Shown here piece after piece: positions 48,739 through 58,081 of a DNA stretch of 64,000 nt. The stretch lies in assembly GCF_009674565.1 (NCBI RefSeq), contig NZ_WKJL01000010.1, forward strand, positions 124,001 through 188,000, written 5' to 3'. The stretch comes from Duganella aquatilis (lineage in GTDB: Bacteria > Pseudomonadota > Gammaproteobacteria > Burkholderiales > Burkholderiaceae_D). Position numbers and translations under genes: made by a program. Under the pieces are notes generated by a model. It did not search any database. It saw only the letters and a program-made list of their open reading frames with translations, and was not told the DNA's origin. Positions within the stretch are counted from its first letter, which is position 1; each line of letters starts with the position of its first letter.

Positions 48739-51375
48739 GTGCTAAGCGACGGCGGCGGACCGCTGACCCAACTGCGGCTGGCCTGGCGCCGCAACATCCT
48801 GCTGCGCCTCGGCTTCGGCATCTTCCTCGCGGTGGACATCTCCACCGCCATCTACACCACCTACGTGATGCAGGCCCTGCGCAGCGAGGCCGAACAGAAT
48901 TTGCACGAACGCGCCGAGCGGCTGGCGGCGGTGCTGTCGCAGGCGCTGGCGCGGCCGCTGTTCGACATCAACAGCGCCGCCGTCAACAGCGTGGTCGACG
49001 CCTCGGCCGCCACGCCGGAAGTGCTGGTGCTGCGCGTACTGGGCCCCAACGGCGCGGAGCTGGCCAGCTACGTGTCGCCGATGAAGGAGCCGGCGGCGTC
49101 GATCCGCGTGCGGCGCGAGATCGCCTTCAGCGACGCCCGCCGCAGCTACCCGGTCGGCGCCATCGACCTGGCGTACTCGCGCCAGCAGATGGACACCGAC
49201 CTGAAACGGCAGATCGTCAACACGGTGGCGGCCAACCTGCTGCTGGCGCTGGGCATCGTGTTTTCCATCTTCCTGGTGGGGCGGCGCGCGGCGCGGCCGT
49301 TCGCCGATATCCGCACCGGGCTGGAAAAGCTGACGCGCGGCGAGACCGACATCAAGCTGTCCGGCATCGGCCGCGAGGATCAGGTGGGGCGGCTGTCCGA
49401 CGCCGTGCTGCGCTTCCGCGACACGCTGACGCGGCTGCGCGACGCCGAACGCGAACTGCGCGACCTGAATGGCCAGCTGGAACAGCGCATCGCCGACCGC
49501 ACGGTGGAACTGACGCGCAGCATCCAGCAGGCGCGCGACAGCCAGGCCAAGCTGCAAACCATCGTCGACACGGCGCTGGACGCGGTGGTGCGCATGGACC
49601 TGGAAGGGCGCATCGTCGGCTGGAACCGCCAGGCCGAGGTGATTTTCGGCTGGAAGGGCGAGGAGGCGCTGGGCCTGCCGCTGGACCAGACCATCATCCC
49701 GCCGCGCTTCCGCTATGAGCACAAGCGCGGCATGCAGCGCTACCTGACGGGCGTCAGCAGCGGCGTGCTCGATACCCGCATCGAAGTCTACGCCCTGCGC
49801 CGCAACGGCGAGGAATTTCCGATCGAACTGGCGATCACGCAGGTGAGGACGGAGGAGCGCAACAGCTACGAATTCTGCGCCTTCATCCGCGACATCAGCG
49901 AACGGCGCGAGCGCGAGCAAAAGCTGGTGACGGCCAACGTGATGGCCGAAGCGGCCAACATCGCCAAGTCCGAATTCCTGGCCAATATGAGCCACGAGAT
50001 CCGCACGCCGATGAGCGCCGTCATCGGCATGGCCTACCTGGCGCTGCGCACCGAACTGACGCCCAGGCAGCACGACTACATCAGCAAGATCCACCGCGCG
50101 GCGCTGACGCTGCTGGGCATCATCAACGACATCCTCGACTTTTCCAAGATCGAGGCCGGGCGGCTGGAGGTGGAGGCGATTCCGTTCGCGCTGGAGGACG
50201 TCCTGGCCAACGTCAGCAGCGTGACGGCGCAGCGCGCCGCCGACAAGCAGCTGAACTACGTGGTGGAGATGGGGCCGGGCGTGCCGCGCTATCTGGTGGG
50301 CGACCCGCTGCGCCTGGGGCAGGTGCTGATCAACCTGGTGAACAACGCCGTCAAGTTCACGCTGGAGGGCAGCCTGGAACTGCGCTGCGAGCTGCAAGGC
50401 ACCGCCGCCGACGGCAAGGTGGTGCTGCGCTTCACCGTGCGCGACACCGGCATCGGCATGTCGCCGCAGCAGAAATCGCGGCTGTTCCGCGCCTTCAGCC
50501 AGGCCAACGGCTCGACCACGCGGCAGTACGGCGGCACCGGCCTGGGGCTGTCGATTTCGCAGCAGCTGGTGCGCCTGATGGGCGGGAATATCGACGTGCA
50601 GAGCGAGGTCGATCACGGCTCGTCCTTCCATTTCGAGCTGGCGTTGGCCTTGTCCGACGCGGCGGCGCTGTCGCTGCAGTCGGCCGTGCAGCATGGGCCG
50701 GCGGCCGATGCGGCGCCGGACGCGGCGTCGCGCCGCACGGCGCGCGTGCTGCTGGCCGAGGACAGCGCCGATAACCAGGAAGTGACGCGCGCGCTGCTGG
50801 AGCTGCAGGGGCTGGACGTGGAAGTGGTGGCCAACGGCCGCGAAGCGGTGGAGCGCCTGATGGCGGCCGGCCCGCACGCCTACGACCTGGTGCTGATGGA
50901 CCTCGGCATGCCGCTGATGGACGGCCACGAGGCCACGCTGCTGCTGCGCGCCGACGCCCGCTTCAACGAACTGCCCATCATCGCCGTCACCTCGCACGCG
51001 GTGGCCGGCGTGCAGGCGCGCTGCCTGGAGGAGGGCATGCAGGACTACATCACCAAGCCAATCGATCCGCAACGCCTGTACAGCGCGCTGTCGCGCTGGC
51101 TCGGCATATCGATGAAGGTGATTCCGCCGGTGGCGCCGCTGCCGGACGCGGTGGAAGGCGCGGCCGACGCGCGCAAGGCATTGGCCGAACTGGCGGCGCT
51201 GCTGGCGGACTTCAGCGGCGAAAGCACGGACTATTTCGAGCGTGCGCGTGGCGCTTTGGCGACATTGTTGACGCCGCAGCTGATGGCGCGGCTGGATCAC
51301 CACATGGAGCAGTATGAATTCAAGGCCGCCGGCAAGCTGCTGGCGGAGGCGCTTGGACATCAGGAGGGACTATGA
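48739..51375 (+). CDS. Hybrid sensor histidine kinase (HAMP, PAS, HisKA, HATPase, receiver)
   Basis: An 878-aa inner-membrane kinase. Helices at about 22-46 and 162-180 bracket a periplasmic region; HAMP (180-235), a coiled coil, PAS (265-385, 'DTALDAVVRMDLEGRIVGWN'), the acceptor His near 418 in 'MSHEIRTPMS', 'NLVNNAVKFTLEG', 'DTGIGMSP' and 'GGTGLGLSIS', and a receiver with Asp721 ('MDLGMPLMDGH'). A short helical C-terminal end follows. GTG 48739 is the first usual start codon, though the GGAG at 48720-48723 is 15 bases away; ATT at 48730 would fit its spacing better. Overlaps the next gene by ATGA. Confidence 0.9.
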   Translation: MLSDGGGPLTQLRLAWRRNILLRLGFGIFLAVDISTAIYTTYVMQALRSEAEQNLHERAERLAAVLSQALARPLFDINSAAVNSVVDASAATPEVLVLRVLGPNGAELASYVSPMKEPAASIRVRREIAFSDARRSYPVGAIDLAYSRQQMDTDLKRQIVNTVAANLLLALGIVFSIFLVGRRAARPFADIRTGLEKLTRGETDIKLSGIGREDQVGRLSDAVLRFRDTLTRLRDAERELRDLNGQLEQRIADRTVELTRSIQQARDSQAKLQTIVDTALDAVVRMDLEGRIVGWNRQAEVIFGWKGEEALGLPLDQTIIPPRFRYEHKRGMQRYLTGVSSGVLDTRIEVYALRRNGEEFPIELAITQVRTEERNSYEFCAFIRDISERREREQKLVTANVMAEAANIAKSEFLANMSHEIRTPMSAVIGMAYLALRTELTPRQHDYISKIHRAALTLLGIINDILDFSKIEAGRLEVEAIPFALEDVLANVSSVTAQRAADKQLNYVVEMGPGVPRYLVGDPLRLGQVLINLVNNAVKFTLEGSLELRCELQGTAADGKVVLRFTVRDTGIGMSPQQKSRLFRAFSQANGSTTRQYGGTGLGLSISQQLVRLMGGNIDVQSEVDHGSSFHFELALALSDAAALSLQSAVQHGPAADAAPDAASRRTARVLLAEDSADNQEVTRALLELQGLDVEVVANGREAVERLMAAGPHAYDLVLMDLGMPLMDGHEATLLLRADARFNELPIIAVTSHAVAGVQARCLEEGMQDYITKPIDPQRLYSALSRWLGISMKVIPPVAPLPDAVEGAADARKALAELAALLADFSGESTDYFERARGALATLLTPQLMARLDHHMEQYEFKAAGKLLAEALGHQEGL

Positions 51376-51746
51376 ATTCCATTCATCGGGCGACGGTGCT
51401 GATTGTCGACGATACGCCGGACAACCTCACCTTGCTGTCCAACCTGTTGAAGGACAAGTACCACACCAAGGTCGCCACCAGCGGGGCGACCGCCTTGCAG
51501 ATTGTGGCTTCCTCCAGGGTGGACCTGATCCTGCTGGACATCATGATGCCCGACATGGACGGCATTGAAACATGCAAGCGGCTCAAGGCCGACGCTGCGA
51601 GTGCATCGATTCCAGTATTGTTCCTGACCGCCAAGAGTCTGCAGGAAGACGAAACGATAGGGCGCAGCGCCGGTGCGGTAGACTTCCTGCGCAAGCCGGT
51701 GAATCCCGATTTGCTATTCGCGCGTGTGGCGGCGCATCTGAAATGA
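51372..51746 (+). CDS. Single-domain response regulator (receiver only)
   Basis: A 124-aa CheY-like receiver: acidic pair 'IVDDTPDN' (12-18), phospho-acceptor Asp56 in 'LLDIMMPDMDG', Thr in 'PVLFLTAKS' and Lys in 'FLRKPVNPDL'. No output domain. Translationally coupled to the hybrid kinase through ATGA, so it is the likely phosphate target or sink of that kinase. Confidence 0.93.
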   Translation: MNSIHRATVLIVDDTPDNLTLLSNLLKDKYHTKVATSGATALQIVASSRVDLILLDIMMPDMDGIETCKRLKADAASASIPVLFLTAKSLQEDETIGRSAGAVDFLRKPVNPDLLFARVAAHLK

Positions 51747-51784
51747 TATATACTGTTTATATTGTTGAATAACCTGGAGTGAAT

Positions 51785-52351
51785 ATGGCGACCAAACCTG
51801 CCACCAAAACCACCGTAACCAAAACCGCTGCCGCCAAACCGGCCGTGGCAAAACCAGCACCGAAAGCAGCACCGAAGGCCGCCGTCAAACCGGTCGCGCG
51901 CAAAGCCGTCGCCAAGCCGGCGCCAGCGAAAGCCGCCGCACCTGCCAAGGCCGTAGCGAAGAAGGCAGCGCCTAAAGCCGCGCCGAAAGCAGCTGCGCCG
52001 AAGGCCGCCGCACCGAAAGCCGCTCCAAAGGCAGCGCCTAAAGCAGCCGCACCTAAAGCAGCCGCACCTAAAGCAGCCGCACCGAAGGCCGCCAAGCCGG
52101 CCGCCGCGCCTGAGGCCAAGGTCAAGGTCCACAAGGAAAAACTGGTGCGCGACAGCTTCACCATGCCGGAAGCCGAATACGCGGTGCTGGGCCAGGTGAA
52201 GAAAGCCGCCCTGAAAGCCGGTTTCGAAGTGAAAAAGAGCGAACTGCTGCGCATTGGCGTGGCGCTGATCTCGCAGATTGACCTGGCGACGCTGAAAAAC
52301 GTGCTGGCCGGCCTGCCGCAGCTGAAAACCGGCCGTCCGAAGAAGGCCTGA
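51785..52351 (+). CDS. Histone-H1-like Lys/Ala/Pro-rich DNA-binding protein
   Basis: A 188-aa protein. Residues 1-112 consist of Lys-Ala-Pro repeats (KAAPKAAAPKAAAPKA...), like eukaryotic H1 tails and Bordetella BpH1. Residues 113-188 form a separate domain ('RDSFTMPEAEYAVLGQVKKAALKA', 'KKSELLRIGVALISQI') with a strand-helix-helix look, common in Burkholderiales H1-like proteins. It probably binds DNA without sequence specificity through the tail. CTGGAG precedes ATG 51785; the short upstream gap is AT-rich with several TATA-like boxes. Confidence 0.85.
   Translation: MATKPATKTTVTKTAAAKPAVAKPAPKAAPKAAVKPVARKAVAKPAPAKAAAPAKAVAKKAAPKAAPKAAAPKAAAPKAAPKAAPKAAAPKAAAPKAAAPKAAKPAAAPEAKVKVHKEKLVRDSFTMPEAEYAVLGQVKKAALKAGFEVKKSELLRIGVALISQIDLATLKNVLAGLPQLKTGRPKKA
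52043..52087 (+). repeat. 15-bp tandem repeat inside the H1-like gene
   Basis: GCAGCCGCACCTAAA is repeated exactly at 52043-52057 and 52058-52072, then with two changes at 52073-52087. It encodes the AAAPK unit and is a likely site of length variation. Confidence 0.85.
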
Positions 52352-52370
52352 TTAAAAAACAACACGTCAC

Positions 52371-52396
52371 GAAAATGACATTTCCTTGTCATTTTC
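52371..52396. terminator. Hairpin after the H1-like gene
   Basis: GAAAATGACA / TGTCATTTTC, a perfect 10-bp stem with loop TTTCCT, 20 bases after the stop. No T run follows, so termination would be weak; it could instead be a regulatory palindrome of the downstream gene, which starts 54 bases later. Confidence 0.45.
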
Positions 52397-52450
52397 CTGA
52401 AGTATTCGCTGGTTACGCTTGCTTTGTCTTCCACACAAAAGGGATGAAGC

Positions 52451-53224
52451 ATGCAAACCTCGATCATACAAGCGGATGTCCGAGCAACGTCCGGCAAGCT
52501 GGTACTCAGTATGGCAAGCACGCCGGAAGAACTGCGTGAAGTCCAGCGCCTGCGCTACAAGGTGTTCATTGAGAGCATGGGCCTGAGCGCCCTGCAAAGC
52601 GCCGATGGCCTGGATAGCGACGAATTCGACGAACATTGCGATCACCTGATCGTGCGCGACGCCGACAGCCTGATGGTGGTCGGTACCTACCGCCTGCTGA
52701 GCGCCTCGCGCGCCCGCAAGCTGGGCCGCCTGTATTCCGAAGGCGAGTTTGACCTGGGCCGCCTGAACAACATCCGCGGCCGCGTGGTCGAAGCAGGCCG
52801 CGCCTGCATTCACCCTGATTACCGTGGCGGCAGCGTCATCATGCTGTTGTGGTCCGGCCTGGCCGAGTACATGCGCCGCGAAAACGCCGAATTCCTGGTC
52901 GGCTGCGCCAGCATCTCGCTGGCCGATGGCGGCCACAATGCCGTCGCCGTCTACCAGCAACTGGCGGCCAAGCACATCGCCCCGGTCGAATACCGCGTCA
53001 CGCCGCATCTGCCGTTCCCGTTCTCCAAGCTGGAAGCCGCGCAAAAGCCGCAAGTGCCGGCACTGCTGAAAGGCTATATGCGCTCCGGCGCCTGGATCTG
53101 CGGCGAACCGGCCTGGGATCCTGATTTCGAAAGCGCCGACCTGTTCCTGCTGATGCCGCTGGCGAACCTGGACGCCCGCTACGCCCGCCACTATGGCGTC
53201 AACGGCGAACAGCTGGCCGCCTGA
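52451..53224 (+). CDS. OlsB-like GNAT acyltransferase (hemolysin-like family)
   Basis: A 257-aa protein of the acetyltransferase-5 family that includes OlsB, which N-acylates ornithine with 3-hydroxyacyl-ACP in ornithine-lipid synthesis. 'RLRYKVFIESMG' , 'DEFDEHCDHLIVRD', 'VGTYRLL', 'EAGRACIHPDYRGGSVIMLLWSGL' and 'GCASISLADGG' are its hallmarks. No olsA partner is adjacent, so autoinducer-synthase-like or other acylation roles cannot be excluded. Membrane-associated reaction expected. Confidence 0.85.
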   Translation: MQTSIIQADVRATSGKLVLSMASTPEELREVQRLRYKVFIESMGLSALQSADGLDSDEFDEHCDHLIVRDADSLMVVGTYRLLSASRARKLGRLYSEGEFDLGRLNNIRGRVVEAGRACIHPDYRGGSVIMLLWSGLAEYMRRENAEFLVGCASISLADGGHNAVAVYQQLAAKHIAPVEYRVTPHLPFPFSKLEAAQKPQVPALLKGYMRSGAWICGEPAWDPDFESADLFLLMPLANLDARYARHYGVNGEQLAA

Positions 53225-53280
53225 CGCGCCTGCGCAGCCCCGTGTAAAATAAGCCGTTGTGCTTATTTTGCGGGGCAGTC

Positions 53281-54090
53281 ATGAAGTTGGATCTGGAGTC
53301 GGACAAGACGGGTTATCAGGAGCGCCCTGTCACGCGCCACAAGGGCGCGAGCGATGCGCGCACCACCGACCGCGTCATCGAGGAAGTGCCGGTGGCGCTG
53401 GTATTCAATGGCATCTCGCATGCCGTCATGATGGTCACCCCGCGTGACCTGCAACCGTTCGCCATGGGCTTTGCCCTGACCGAAGGCCTGGTTGCCCAAG
53501 CCTCTGATATTTTTGACATCGAAGTGCACGAGCACGCGCGCAGCTTCGAAATCGACATCACCATAGCCAGCCAGGAATTCGTCCAGCTCAAGCAGCAGCG
53601 CCGCTCGATGGCGGGCCGCAGCGGCTGCGGCGTGTGCGGCATCGAAAGCCTGGAGCTGCTGGACCTGCAGCCGGAGCGCATCGACGCGGCGTCGCTGCAT
53701 GCGGAGGGCGCGCTGCAACCGGCGATCGCCAACGCGGCGTCGCAGCTGGGCGAGCACCAGGCGCTGATGCGCGCCACCGGCGGCGTGCATGCGGCGGCGT
53801 GGTGCGACGCGCAGGGCAATGTGCTGCGCGTGTGCGAAGACGTGGGGCGCCATAACGCGCTGGATAAGCTGATCGGCCATCTGGCGCTGGAAGGCGTGGA
53901 CATGCGGCTGGGCTTCGTCTTCATGTCCAGCCGCGCCAGTTATGAACTGGTGCGCAAGGCGGCGCGCATGAACATCCCGATGCTGGCCACCATCTCCGCT
54001 CCCAGCACGCTGGCGATCGACATCGCCGCCGAAGCGGGCATCAAGCTGGTAAGCTTCTGCCGCCACGACAGCTGCGTCGAGTACACCTAA
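53281..54090 (+). CDS. fdhD: Formate dehydrogenase accessory sulfurtransferase
   Basis: A 269-aa protein that passes sulfur from IscS to the molybdenum cofactor of formate dehydrogenases. The redox cysteines C116 and C119 lie in 'GRSGCGVCG'; 'AFALTEGLV'-like 'FAMGFALTEGLV', 'ATGGVHAAAWCD', 'CEDVGRHNALDKLIG' and 'SSRASYELVRKAA' are all present. ATG 53281 is chosen over an in-frame upstream start at 53257. Its client is probably the molybdoenzyme at 58082-60388. Confidence 0.95.
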   Translation: MKLDLESDKTGYQERPVTRHKGASDARTTDRVIEEVPVALVFNGISHAVMMVTPRDLQPFAMGFALTEGLVAQASDIFDIEVHEHARSFEIDITIASQEFVQLKQQRRSMAGRSGCGVCGIESLELLDLQPERIDAASLHAEGALQPAIANAASQLGEHQALMRATGGVHAAAWCDAQGNVLRVCEDVGRHNALDKLIGHLALEGVDMRLGFVFMSSRASYELVRKAARMNIPMLATISAPSTLAIDIAAEAGIKLVSFCRHDSCVEYT

Positions 54091-54096
54091 GCGTTG

Positions 54097-55049
<953 letters not shown>

Positions 55050-55067
55050 CGGACGTGATCAACGCTC

Positions 55068-56153
55068 TCAACGGGGCGTATAGACCGGCTTGTCGGTTTC
55101 GCCTTTCTCCACCATCGCGAGCTGGCGCTGCAGTTCCTTGCGCTCGCTGTCATCCTTGGCCGACGCCACCAGGTTGCGCAGGATGGCCGTGTGCGCCGCC
55201 TGCAGCGCCTGCGCCGCCGGCACGGCGATGTCCGGTTTCACGCCGACGTGCTCCCAGTTGGTCTTGGTGACGAAATTGGTGGTGCGCGAAGTCGGGATCG
55301 AGACCACAATCTCGTGTCCCACGCTGAACCAGCCGACCGGATTGGAAGCGCCGCCGGTGGTTTCTCCGACCAGCGTCCCGCGCTTCTGCACCTGGAAGTC
55401 ATAGGCGCAGTCCTCCCCGGCGGAAAACGTGCGGGCCGAGGTCAGCACGTACACGGGCTTGTCGTAACGCTGGGCCACCGACGGCACGGTCCAGAACTGC
55501 CGCGTCGTATCGTCCGGGCGGTTGTAGATGTCGATCAGGTGCCGGTGGTCGCCGAGCGGGAAGAAGTGGCTCATCAGGTAAGCCACGCCGGCCGGGCTGC
55601 CGCCACCGTTGCGACGCAGGTCGAGAATCAGCGCGTCCGTGCCCGCCATCAGCGACATCGCCGCCCCGTATGCCGGGCCGGAAAATTCCGGACCGCCGAA
55701 GCCGCGCAGCTCGATGTAACCGACGTTGCCGGGCAGGCGTTCGATCTTGTCGATGTCGTAGCCGCGCCGCGCGGCTTGCTCGCGCCATTCTTCCATCTTG
55801 GCGCGGCTGGGCACCTCGGCGGCACCGTTGCGCTCACGAAAACCTTCGTAAAATCCGGCGGAAAAATGCCCGTCGCTGCTGAATTTGCGCAAGTCCGCGT
55901 TCAAGGCCTCGCTGAACGCTTTCGCACTGGCGGCGGATGCATAGCCGCCCTTGGCATTCTTGTCTGCGATCGCGCGGCCTACCTTTTCTCCCAATGCCGG
56001 ATCGATATAGTTCGCGTTGATTTTCTCCGCCAGCGTCTGCACGATCGCTGCACGGTCGGACGCGTTCAAGGGGAGGTCTTCCACCGCCAGGGCGGAAACC
56101 GACAACAGCATGCTGAACACCACGCTTGCGACCAACTTTTTCTTACCTGACAT
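55068..56153 (-). CDS. Exported S41-family peptidase (C-terminal processing protease type)
   Basis: A 361-aa protein with a signal peptide (MSGKKKLVASVVFSMLLSVSALA). 'GNVGYIELRGFGG', 'ALILDLRRNGGGSPAG' and 'VYVLTSARTFSAGEDCAYDFQ' form the tail-specific protease core with nucleophile Ser244. The usual PDZ domain is not obvious. ends with a helical tail of about 40 residues. Family members degrade periplasmic proteins; no substrate is known here. It precedes the LytS/LytR-type pair on the same strand. Confidence 0.85.
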   Translation of the reverse strand: MSGKKKLVASVVFSMLLSVSALAVEDLPLNASDRAAIVQTLAEKINANYIDPALGEKVGRAIADKNAKGGYASAASAKAFSEALNADLRKFSSDGHFSAGFYEGFRERNGAAEVPSRAKMEEWREQAARRGYDIDKIERLPGNVGYIELRGFGGPEFSGPAYGAAMSLMAGTDALILDLRRNGGGSPAGVAYLMSHFFPLGDHRHLIDIYNRPDDTTRQFWTVPSVAQRYDKPVYVLTSARTFSAGEDCAYDFQVQKRGTLVGETTGGASNPVGWFSVGHEIVVSIPTSRTTNFVTKTNWEHVGVKPDIAVPAAQALQAAHTAILRNLVASAKDDSERKELQRQLAMVEKGETDKPVYTPR

Positions 56154-56170
56154 ACTTGCCTCCAGTTGAA

Positions 56171-56935
56171 CTACTCATCGATTGATCGGTGTTGCAGCGC
56201 TTCCGCCAGGGCGGGCATATAGGTGCGACTGGCGCGCAGCACGCTGCCGTCGCGCAGGCGCAGCAGCGCGTCGCGGTTGGTCAGCGAACGCAGCTCGGCG
56301 ATCATGTCCAGCCGCACGATGGACGAGCGGTGCACGCGGTGGAACTGCGCCGGATCGAGCTGCATGGCCAGGTTGTGCAGGCGCTCGCGCACCAGCCAGG
56401 TCTTGCCCTGGGCATGCAGGGTGGCGTAGTCGCCGTCGGCCTCGATGCGCTCGACATCCGCCACCGGCACCAGCACCGTGCGCGATCCGACCCGCACGCT
56501 GAAAGTGCGCGCTTTCGGTGGCGCCGTCGGTGTCGAAGGCGGTACCGCCGTAGCACGGCTTTGGCCGTGGTAGGGAAACGCCTGCTGCGCGCGGTCCAGG
56601 GCTTCGTCGAAGCGTTCGTCATCGACCGGCTTGAGCAGGTAATCGAGGGCGGCCAGTTCGAAGGCCTGCACGGCAAAGCCGTCGTAGGCGGTAAGCAGGA
56701 TCGCCATCGGCCGCTGCGCCGGCGGCAGCGCGGCCAGCACGTCGAGGCCGGACTTGCCCGGCATCTCGACGTCGACGAACGCCAGGTCGGGCTGCAGCGC
56801 CACAATCCCTTCATGGGCGCTGGCGCCGTCGCCGAACTCGCCCACCAGCTCGAAACCGGCGCGCCGCGCCAGCCTGACCTTGACTGCCAGCCTGGCCAGC
56901 GGCTCGTCGTCGATGATCACGACCCGGATAGTCAT
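56171..56935 (-). CDS. LytTR-type response regulator
   Basis: A 254-aa regulator. The receiver has 'IIDDEPLAR' , phospho-acceptor Asp55 in 'FVDVEMPGKSG' and 'LLKPVDDERF'; the C-terminal LytTR DNA-binding domain (about 140-250) has 'VADVERIEADGDYATLHAQGKTW', then 'FHRVHRSSIVRLDMI' and 'LRDGSVLRASRTY'. Coupled by ATGA to the kinase gene upstream. Likely targets include the divergent or adjacent S41 gene, by position only. Confidence 0.93.
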   Translation of the reverse strand: MTIRVVIIDDEPLARLAVKVRLARRAGFELVGEFGDGASAHEGIVALQPDLAFVDVEMPGKSGLDVLAALPPAQRPMAILLTAYDGFAVQAFELAALDYLLKPVDDERFDEALDRAQQAFPYHGQSRATAVPPSTPTAPPKARTFSVRVGSRTVLVPVADVERIEADGDYATLHAQGKTWLVRERLHNLAMQLDPAQFHRVHRSSIVRLDMIAELRSLTNRDALLRLRDGSVLRASRTYMPALAEALQHRSIDE

Positions 56936-57966
56936 GCCGCCGCCTGCAGGCCGCGCAGCGGCATGGCGATGCGCACGCGGAAGCGGCTATCGGTGCTCCA
57001 GCCGGCGTCCACCTCCTGATCCTCGCCGTACAGGTGGCGCAGGCGTTCGCGGACGTTGGCCAGGCCGATGCCGCTGCCCGCGTGCGGCCGCTGCTGGCCG
57101 TCGTTCTGCACGTCGATCAGCAGGCGCTGGCCGTCACGTTCGACCAGGATGTCGAGCCGTCCCGGCGCGGCCAGAGGCGCGATGCCGTGGCGGATCGCAT
57201 TCTCGACCAGCGGCTGCAGCATGAGGTAGGGCACGACGCTGTCCAGCAGGTCGGGGCCGGCCTTCATGGTCAGGCGCAGGCGCTCGCCGAGCCGCGCCTT
57301 TTCGATGGCGAGGTAGGCGTCGAGCAGGGCCAGTTCATCGGCCAGCGCATGCTCATGGCGGCCGTCGTGTGCGAGGGTGGAACGCAGGAAGTCGGACAGG
57401 GACGCGAGCATGCGGTTGGCTTCGCGGTTGGACTGGGCCGACACCAGCGCGGAAATCGCGTTCAGGGAATTGAACAGGAAGTGCGGATTGACCTGCAGCC
57501 GCAGCGCGCGCAGCTCGGCGTCGCGCGCCGCGCTTTGCGCCTGGGCCAGATGCAGGCGGACCTGCTGCAGCGACAGGTAATAGGCCGCCACCGCATGCAC
57601 CGCGCAGAACGCGACCAACGCCAGCCAGCAGCTATCCAGGCCCCGCGCCAGCGATGCCCAGTGATAGCCCGTCTCCCGTCCGATCGCGATGCCGAAGCTC
57701 TGTCCCAGCAAGGCGTTCGTAATCGCCATGCCATAGGTCGTCACCAGCAATATCGGTCCCATGCGCAGCCAGGACCATTCGCGGCGCCACATGGCCCGTT
57801 GCATCAGCGTCAGCGGAACCAGCCACACCAGGCAGGCGACGAAGAACAGCGTACGAAAGGCCACAATATAGCTATTGCTGTAGGCGGGCAGGCCGAGGAT
57901 GGCCATGCAGACGCAAACCGGCAGTGCGGCCAGCACGGGAACCAGCAAGGGCGTTTCGACTTTCAC
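56932..57966 (-). CDS. LytS-type sensor histidine kinase
   Basis: A 344-aa inner-membrane kinase with about four N-terminal helices. The His-kinase family signature 'QVNPHFLFNSLNAISALV' contains the acceptor His162; 'YLMLQPLVENAIRHGI' and 'GSGIGLANVRERLRHLYG' form the ATPase domain. A GTG start at 57966 is required; a GGAAAG stands just upstream. Forms a two-component pair with the LytTR regulator. Confidence 0.92.
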   Translation of the reverse strand: MKVETPLLVPVLAALPVCVCMAILGLPAYSNSYIVAFRTLFFVACLVWLVPLTLMQRAMWRREWSWLRMGPILLVTTYGMAITNALLGQSFGIAIGRETGYHWASLARGLDSCWLALVAFCAVHAVAAYYLSLQQVRLHLAQAQSAARDAELRALRLQVNPHFLFNSLNAISALVSAQSNREANRMLASLSDFLRSTLAHDGRHEHALADELALLDAYLAIEKARLGERLRLTMKAGPDLLDSVVPYLMLQPLVENAIRHGIAPLAAPGRLDILVERDGQRLLIDVQNDGQQRPHAGSGIGLANVRERLRHLYGEDQEVDAGWSTDSRFRVRIAMPLRGLQAAA

Positions 57967-58081
57967 GCAGGCTTTCCAAAAATGTAAGGAAGCGTTGATC
58001 TTAGGGGATGGCCGGGCGGCGGTCCAGCCCTATGCGCCGACCCGTGCATGCCGTGCGGCCAATCGGTCGCGCGTCCGATGT

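Noticed and set aside
48742..51360. Minus-strand open frame of 872 codons opposite the second hybrid kinase
   Set aside because: Antisense artefact of GC-rich coding sequence; the plus frame has all kinase boxes.
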